Source: Podospora pseudocomata
Taxonomy: Eukaryota; Ascomycota; Sordariomycetes; Sordariales; Podosporaceae
DNA: 64,000 bases
Direction of reading: 5' to 3'
Assembly (NCBI RefSeq): GCF_035222375.1
Contig: NW_026946366.1
Span: forward strand, 1,426,001-1,490,000
Positions 58,601 to 64,000 of the stretch are shown piece by piece. The notes beneath the pieces are model-generated. The model saw only the letters and a program-made list of their open reading frames with translations, made no database searches and was not told where the DNA came from. Numbering within the stretch: position 1 is the stretch's first letter; every line of letters starts with the position of its first letter. A program made the translations under genes and the position numbers.

Positions 58601-58635
58601 CGGACACTAGCGATGATGAAAGTGACGAAGATTAA
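52676..58635 (+). CDS. NLR-like protein: SesB-like hydrolase, NACHT-like, ankyrin array, ZZ finger
   Basis: Eight exons: 52676-53013, 53078-53321, 53382-53435, 53506-53733, 53805-53900, 53981-54110, 54169-58331 and 58414-58635; 1824 aa, all joins in frame (exon 5 end least certain). After a disordered, acidic N-terminus, an alpha/beta-hydrolase of SesB type begins (YVVIHGIFGAWDKSN, about residue 113). Its nucleophile elbow reads AHDLGG (about 205), with Asp where Ser is expected. A NACHT-like domain follows (about 395-800). Its Walker A position (ILYLHGSLDVRS, about 414-425) lacks the GxxxxGK[S/T] core, but an hhhhDE-type Walker B-like motif is present (VTFVINHFDECV, about 520). Some 24 ankyrin repeats (about 890-1715) and a C-terminal ZZ zinc finger (CDFC, CKTC, CFKC, HATNH) complete it. 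Fungal NLRs of this layout detect non-self or partner proteins. Here enzymatic and NTPase functions look impaired, so a scaffold or sensor role is possible. Confidence 0.9.
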
Positions 58636-59261
58636 GGAACGATGAAGGAAGCAAATTATCTAGTTCCATAAATTGAGCAGTTTAGACGATTTCGATCACG
58701 GTCTTGCTCCTGCTCACTCTTCTCGCTGCACATGTACCACTTACACATAGTGTTACGGGTTAGGGTTAACCCAACTGCCCGCGACGGTGTGCTTAGGTAG
58801 GGTTAGGGGTCATATCTTACTATCGTGCGCGATAAGAGCACCCACACCAACCTGCGGCTGACGCAGTGACATAATGCAATCTTCAAACCAATCTCTCTGA
58901 CAACGCAACACTCTCGCCGCCGCCATCAACCTGCTGAGACTTGCTGTGCCCGCCTCGGATTTATTTCGTCACTGTCGTATTATAACCTGTCGCAATTTCT
59001 CGCCCAGGTTATTCTAGATCTCTCTTCACCTCTTTCTTCCACCCTCAAGCCAAGAAAGACAAAGCTTAATCCGCCATCTACAACGGTTCTCCAAAGTTCA
59101 TCAGAACCCCCACACGCTCACCAGCACCACCATGTCTCCCACCAGCGGCTCCACAATCACTCCACCAAAGCTCCATTCTTAACCTCACCTCATCAGCCTC
59201 AACGCCAAGTCTTTATCTTCTCACTTGCACCCATTCCACACACGATACGAAACCAGCGAAA
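58636..59261. other. Intergenic with telomere-like motifs
   Basis: GGGTTAGGGTTAACCC lies near 58757-58772 and TAGGTAGGGTTAGGGG near 58794-58809. Each holds at most two TTAGGG units, more like telobox promoter elements than a telomere tract. The rest is a C/A-rich leader for the next gene. Confidence 0.5.
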
Positions 59262-59609
59262 ATGCTTAGAATACCCCAAAGAACCGCCGCCTCATTACGG
59301 GTCTCAAAGACGGCCTTTCAAGCATCTTTTCTCCCTCATTCGACACAAACCCGCTCTATCCAACAGCAACACCACCAGACAAACCAGCAGTCCTCATCAC
59401 AACCATCAACAGAAAAGCCGCCCCCTAACCCCCAAGAAAATGCCGCCCAAGTCAAAAAGAAGAAAACACTCAAAGAGCTTGACGAAGAACTCCGCCTCAA
59501 AATGGAAGGCCTCTCTGGCGAAGGAGGCGAATCAGGCGTCGAATACGAAGACGGAAAGCCCGTCGCGATGAAGAGAGGTGTCAGGGATAACATGTTTCGC
59601 TACATCTAA
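59262..59609 (+). CDS. Small putative mitochondrial protein
   Basis: Single exon, 115 aa. The N-terminus is a likely mitochondrial presequence: no acidic residue in the first 48 positions, several Arg/Lys, and an amphipathic start (MLRIPQRTAASLRVSKTAF). A Gln/Ser-rich linker leads to a compact C-terminal part, KKTLKELDEELRLKMEGLSG, then VEYEDGKPVAMKRGVRDNMFRYI in two blocks. That C-terminal block resembles a conserved fungal family of small mitochondrial proteins, without assigned function as far as I know. The DUF-like tail and the targeting signal make it a real gene. Confidence 0.82.
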   Translation: MLRIPQRTAASLRVSKTAFQASFLPHSTQTRSIQQQHHQTNQQSSSQPSTEKPPPNPQENAAQVKKKKTLKELDEELRLKMEGLSGEGGESGVEYEDGKPVAMKRGVRDNMFRYI

Positions 59610-59635
59610 CCTCCTCTCTTATCCTGTACCTGTAC

Positions 59636-60154
59636 CTAAAGACCAAGCTCTCCAATAATAATATCCGCCGCCTTCTCCCCCACCGCCAACGCCATGTTAT
59701 TCGTATTCGCCGCCACATTCCCAGGTAGGACGCTCAAGTTCGCAATCTTGAGCCCTGTTGTGCCGTACACATTTAGGTTTTCGTCCACAACTGAACCGAT
59801 CTTGCAGGTCCCGAGTGAGTGCCAGGTTGTACCGACGTTTTGACGGATCCATTGCTCGATTATAGCGTCGTCTGAGGGGGTGTACTCGATGGGGCGGACA
59901 TCGCCGTCTATAGTTGCGAAGTGCCCAAAGTTCCACCCTGCAGGCTGATCCGCCAGGTATACTGTGCAGTCGCTGTCTGGTATGTGTGGAACTTCTCGCC
60001 GCTTGACAAACAAGTCAACACAGGTTGTTGGCACCGGCTTGGATGAGAATAGCATAGTCGAGAGGCCAACTGAATGGAGATGCTTCTCAAAGTATAATAC
60101 AAAACAGTTGGTTGGTATCAGCACTCCTCCTTTAACGTCAACAACAAAGATGCC
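59636..60154 (-). pseudogene. C-terminal fragment of a GMC (alcohol oxidase-like) gene
   Basis: The minus-strand frame encodes the last 160-170 residues of a GMC oxidoreductase of the alcohol/methanol-oxidase type: PDSDCTVYLADQPAGWNFGH, TTWHSLGTCKIG (substrate-site His region), GTTGLKIANLSVLPGNVAANTNN and ALAVGEKAADIIIGELGL. A full enzyme is about 660 aa with an N-terminal FAD-binding GxGxxG that is missing. Upstream the frame closes at a TGA at 60155-60157. The DNA there belongs to the plus-strand F-box-like gene. So the gene is truncated, by a rearrangement break near 60.1 kb. The remaining sequence is well preserved, which points to a fairly recent break. Confidence 0.75.
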
Positions 60155-60947
60155 TCAGCTTCACGGAACTATCATCCGAATTTGTCTCTGCTACTCCCCC
60201 GTCATGGATGCTGTCATGTCCAACCTGTCGGCGTCTGATGCATCAGCTTTCCTGCTTGCCACAGATCTTCATAACAGAATGACCCATGAGTCTCTCCGAA
60301 AGTGGCTGCACCCGTTGAGAGATGTTCCTGAGCATGTTGATTGGATTCAAAACGCAAAGACGATCGGTCTTCAAGTGTTCTTTGCCGGCCGAGCATTGAG
60401 CTTGCTTGCAACCCGGTTTCACTCGCCTTTGGCCTACTGGGCATCTGGGATGGGGGATGATACCGTCGTTCTTTGGCTCCTTGTTCTGGCAACACGAATC
60501 GGCCCCTACACCAAATCCGCTGATGGCAACAACCGCGGAATCCTCCCCATTCCCAGTATGTGGCCTACATGTTCGGAGGCTCGTAGGAGAAGCTGGAGAT
60601 GGATTGGTACAAAACTCAGAAATGAAAATCGGATCAGAATTCTCTGCCTCATTATAGACACCGACAGTCTTTGGACCCCCCAGATTCCTCTGTGCCCGAA
60701 GTGGATCTTAGAAGATATTGAGAACTTCTCGTATGCGGCAACAATCACTCAGTGGCTATACGATGGTGAAGATCAAGAGACTCCAACTGTGGTTACCATG
60801 CCGTACTGGAATCTACATATAGGGGAGAAGAAATGGGCGCGTCCCTTGGCGGAACGGGATCTGGCTAGACTAGAGGCGGACACTCTTCAGCGGGATATAC
60901 TGGGCTCTTTATCCTTGGTTATTGGATTCTCACGGGGTAGTTTATAG
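60150..60947 (+). CDS. F-box-like accessory protein of unknown function
   Basis: Single exon, 265 aa, starting MPQLHGTIIRICLCYSPVMD at 60150. The open frame extends upstream to 59964, but over the alcohol-oxidase fragment, so the internal ATG is chosen. A helix pattern MDAVMSNLSASDASAFLLAT resembles the F-box-like start of a fungal accessory family. HPLRDVPEHVDWIQNAKTIGL and WLLVLATRIGP (in part) follow. The C-terminal half (LIIDTDSLWTPQIPLCPKWI) has no known domain. Proteins of this look are frequent in repeat-rich fungal regions. No partner identified. Confidence 0.6.
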   Translation: MPQLHGTIIRICLCYSPVMDAVMSNLSASDASAFLLATDLHNRMTHESLRKWLHPLRDVPEHVDWIQNAKTIGLQVFFAGRALSLLATRFHSPLAYWASGMGDDTVVLWLLVLATRIGPYTKSADGNNRGILPIPSMWPTCSEARRRSWRWIGTKLRNENRIRILCLIIDTDSLWTPQIPLCPKWILEDIENFSYAATITQWLYDGEDQETPTVVTMPYWNLHIGEKKWARPLAERDLARLEADTLQRDILGSLSLVIGFSRGSL

Positions 60948-62677
60948 TTTGGTTTTGCCCAGAGTTGTTCTATTTCGGCCCTATTTTTATCCTAGGTTAC
61001 TCTAGCTTATAAAATGTTACTGCCTTGCCTGATTTTAGTTCTATTATAATAATGCTCCGTACCCTTGTCCTGAATTTAGTGCTCCTACTCCTTGGACATT
61101 TTTAGTATTAGAGCTTATTTAGGATAGGAACGATACTTACTAATTAAGTTACTATCTCTTTTCCCTCGGCTAGTCTAATTTTCTTTCTTATTGTTTGCTG
61201 CGTTGCCCTATAGGTCTGTAATACAGTAGCTACAGGGGAGCTACAGCGAACTATGCGCTTGTAGCAGTGCGAAGCGGAAGCGGGAGAAAGGGGGATACGA
61301 CAGCAGTGCTGAAGGAAGCAAAACCACTGTTATTACAGTAAGCAAGACGTCACAGTACAGAGGCTTTAAGGATTTGTACTTAGTCTAATACAGAGGCTTT
61401 TAGTACATATATATCATAGACTTGTGACGGCTGTGGCGGCGTCACCATATATATATACCACTGGAGCGAGCCAAGCCAGGAAGCTTGGCTCACTTGTAGC
61501 TTTTGATAGCAATCACAGTGGGTATGGTGCAGTGGTCCGGCCTGCCGTGACATCAGGCAGTTGCGGTAGAGATTAATCTATATACTGTCGGGATCAGGGT
61601 GATTTGTGATATCGCGATGGTAACTAGTGAAATGGTGAGAAACACACAAATACAACCAAGACACCACAAATATACCCTCAACAGGTCCTTGAATGAATAC
61701 ACCTGCGTGACAGTGGCTCGCTCGCAGGCCGCACTTCACGCAGGACAAAGAAAAGACACTATGGGCTCGCAGGCCAGAATTGCCTGCACGCGTGCAAGGC
61801 TCAAAATTCGAAAGAAACAAAAGTTGATCCCCTCTCTAAAATAGAATCTCCGAAGCAGACCGCTTATATACATGACCCCTGAACCCCCGAATCCTCCGAG
61901 AGCCCCACTTCCTTACTCAAACCCTCAGGCCTGTGAGCCGCACCCCAAACCACTAGTACTTTATTAAATATAACCCGCAAAGGCATACTACCTGGCTTAT
62001 AAGTTCCATCGCTGCCAGAGTCAGGTGCGATTATCTTTAATCCTAGGACCAAGCTTGTGCGGGTAGGAGGGAACGACATCGGTAGCTTGGGGGCCCTGCT
62101 GAGCGCGACGACGTCTAGCATCCAGATCAACTATCGTAGGTGCAGGAACAGAAGCGAGAGCAGCGAAGGGGCAGCGTAGCGCGGGTCGAAGGGGCGCAAG
62201 ACGATAAGCAGGTCGAACTAAGTCAGGGCGCGCAGGACGATGAGCAGGTGAAAGCAAGGGTCACGACAACAGGTGGGAGCAGGGAAGATAAGTATTGTCA
62301 GAGGTAGGCAAGAGCAAAAAATACTGCCCTTTCCGGGCCCAGAATATGCTGGCTATAATGGGAAGCCGCGGCGTAAGATCGAGAGGGGTGAAGCCAACAA
62401 GACGGTGCCGCCCGTTGCGATTGCTGAAAAAGGTGGTGTTGAGCCTTTTGTGGAAACCAAAACGTTGGGTTGCTGATTCAGCAGAATTGTGGGGCAAATG
62501 CCATCCCGGAAGATAACATTGTGATTAGCTGTTTATCTAGGGGAGAGCGGACGGGATCCCGAGCTTTCAGCTATCTATGGTCGTATGTGATTGTTAGGCT
62601 CGGAGTCAGACTACATATCTGGAGTCTAAGGTCGTCCATGCTTTCTCAAAGATGCTACATACAAGACCATGCCAAGG
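60948..62677. repeat. Repeat-derived, gene-poor stretch
   Basis: The left part (60950-61200) is T-rich with many TpA. A direct repeat TACAGAGGCTTT occurs near 61356 and 61388. An imperfect inverted repeat GTGACG..CGTCAC near 61421-61444 opens a segment of about 130 bp ending GCCGTGACA. Near 62190-62250 the unit GACGATGAGCAGGT occurs twice with changes. Minus-strand frames at 61864-62257 look like broken retroelement coding sequence but no domain is recognisable. I could not define element ends. Confidence 0.45.
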
Positions 62678-64000
62678 CTATTGCAGAACCAGAGCATCAT
62701 TCTTGAATACACAATCCCCAGCCTTCATGGTCGTACCGTCAACCTGTACGATGGGCGTGCTTGATGTCAGAGTCCAGCAGTCCAGGCGCTCAAACGTCTG
62801 CACTAAAGCTTCGGCCTGAAGAACGGGGCGAAGGACCAGGAATACAAGCGTGCTTCGGTCGTTGGACTTGTCGACTTCAGCTAGTAGCAAACAGGTGAAT
62901 GTATGTTTTCTGTTGCCATCGCTGTTGGCAGGAAAGAACGGCATCAGATGCTCCCGCTCAACTCCAAAAGACATGGGCCGTCGATATTGCTCCCTGATCT
63001 CGACAGTGTGGAACTCAGTCGTCGTGGCGAGTCCGTCCCCTGGATCACCCACCGCAACAACAGTCAGATCGAACAGCCAGCCTGTCACCAACAAACTCTG
63101 TGGTAGCTCAGACATTCCCGGCATCGACGACTTCTCAAAGACCTTCCCTCTGTCTCCCCTGCCATCAAAGTCGGACCACTGGATGACCTGGCCATCGCGG
63201 AAAGCGACATCCACCGATGTGATGTAATGTTTCGAATCCGCCGATGAATACCACCGTTCATCCGTACCAAGATAAAACGACCCCCCTCCAGTCCTCTTGA
63301 CCGACCTCCACCCGATCCACGTCCAGCTGGGAAACTCGGGTCGCCGCCTCAGATCACTCATCTTCCACGAGAGACTGACGGCAATGGCCGAATTGTTGTT
63401 TGGCGTACCCAGATATTCCGGGACATAGATTGGCAGTCCGCAAACCTCATGGATCGGTGTTTGCCAGTTTTGTTCAGCGTGCTGCAAAATACCCCGGAAA
63501 GCATTAAGACCGTCATTGGCGTCTGTCAGATCCCGCGTCATGTAATTCTCAATAAAGCCGTGCAGCTGCTCGACGTAATGGAAGCCCGGCCGGCCCCTCC
63601 CTTTTCTTTTGCTCGTATCGCCTGCGAACACGTGGAACCACAGCTCTCTTGATGAGTACGAGTATGGGTGCCAGTATGTACCTACAAGCGCCTCGACAGC
63701 TTGTATACACTGGCACTCGTAGAAGACTTGGTGATCGGTAAACACCAGACGCCGGCTGGAGAGAAAGCCCTCCTGTAAGGTCCAACCGCGGGTAGCCCAT
63801 TTGGTATGGTGAATGTATCCGTCTGGCTGGGGAATGAGAGTAAGAGTGTGATTTTGGATGTTTATGAAGGGGTGAGGTAGACGTCTTGTAGTGGTAACGC
63901 CTGGCAGTCCATGGTCCGGCCCGTCTCCAGCCGCGGCGATAATGGTGAACTTTGCCGACTGGTAAATCTGTCCCATCGCATGGATCTGCCTTTCCCTCTC
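62678..64000 (-). CDS. HET-domain (heterokaryon incompatibility) protein, 5' part off right edge
   Basis: The minus-strand frame is open from the window edge (64000) to a stop at 62678, at least 440 residues. The visible part begins inside the HET domain (ERERQIHAMGQIYQSAKFTIIAAAG). It contains TKWATRGWTLQEGFLSSRRLVFTD, given in two overlapping halves of the standard block RGWTxQE..LSxR.L.F, and FYECQC. A variable C-terminal region with WKMSDLRRRPEFPSWTW(I/S)GW-type sequence follows, typical of fungal HET proteins. HET domains (TIR-related) trigger cell death on non-self recognition. Its closeness to the NACHT-like locus (about 4 kb) fits an accessory immune region. N-terminal sequence lies outside the window. 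Confidence 0.88.
   Translation of the reverse strand, partial: ERERQIHAMGQIYQSAKFTIIAAAGDGPDHGLPGVTTTRRLPHPFINIQNHTLTLIPQPDGYIHHTKWATRGWTLQEGFLSSRRLVFTDHQVFYECQCIQAVEALVGTYWHPYSYSSRELWFHVFAGDTSKRKGRGRPGFHYVEQLHGFIENYMTRDLTDANDGLNAFRGILQHAEQNWQTPIHEVCGLPIYVPEYLGTPNNNSAIAVSLSWKMSDLRRRPEFPSWTWIGWRSVKRTGGGSFYLGTDERWYSSADSKHYITSVDVAFRDGQVIQWSDFDGRGDRGKVFEKSSMPGMSELPQSLLVTGWLFDLTVVAVGDPGDGLATTTEFHTVEIREQYRRPMSFGVEREHLMPFFPANSDGNRKHTFTCLLLAEVDKSNDRSTLVFLVLRPVLQAEALVQTFERLDCWTLTSSTPIVQVDGTTMKAGDCVFKNDALVLQ

Noticed and set aside
58752-58810. Telomere tract
   Set aside because: Only about two TTAGGG units each; both sides carry ordinary genes, so not a chromosome end.
1-64000. CRISPR arrays, bacterial operons or ribosome binding sites
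   Set aside because: The sequence is eukaryotic; no regularly spaced repeats were seen.

Overview
The window is nuclear DNA of a filamentous ascomycete, most likely a sordariomycete close to Sordariales. Coding exons are GC-rich. Introns are short (about 50-80 bp, GT..AG, CTAAC-like branch sites). The families are fungal: SPX-EXS, CAF-1 large subunit, EF-hand MscS channel, NACHT/ankyrin, HET, and a Fot1/pogo-type transposon. Exon joins were worked out by hand from reading frames and splice sites; every multi-exon model given as CDS closes in frame.

Left part (1-13 kb): the 5' part of a WW-domain protein runs off the left edge (minus strand). Next comes a two-exon EF-hand MscS channel. Then three tandem paralogues follow (7.9-14.0 kb) with an N-glycosylation-rich N-terminal domain and about seven membrane spans. 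All three are broken: one by many frameshifts, one by two compensating frameshifts and a GC intron donor, one by a 471-bp solo LTR with a CTTTA target duplication.

14-18 kb: a frameshifted ankyrin-like gene lies beside a 1858-bp pogo-like DNA transposon with perfect 44-bp inverted repeats and a frameshifted transposase.

19-44 kb is a housekeeping block: a low-complexity protein, a PAF-acetylhydrolase, a vacuolar M18 aminopeptidase, a SYG1/XPR1-like SPX-EXS protein (with a 5-nt first coding exon), a conserved fungal protein, the CAF-1 p150 subunit, a DUF3140 protein, an M50B-like membrane protease, a secreted glycosidase-like protein and an NCS1 purine-cytosine permease.

44-64 kb is accessory. 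It holds retroelement debris, a DUF7587 protein, and a compact locus at 47.5-58.6 kb that is the best candidate for an undescribed system. In that locus an ankyrin-subtilisin fusion and a 294-aa protein of unknown family lie on the minus strand. A divergent 1824-aa protein (SesB-like hydrolase, NACHT-like domain, ankyrin array, ZZ finger) lies on the plus strand. Its hydrolase lacks the nucleophile serine and its Walker A is degenerate. The layout resembles fungal programmed-cell-death clusters that pair proteases or NLRs with an executioner. After it come a small mitochondrial-type protein, a truncated alcohol-oxidase fragment, an F-box-like accessory protein, more repeat debris and a HET-domain gene cut by the right edge.
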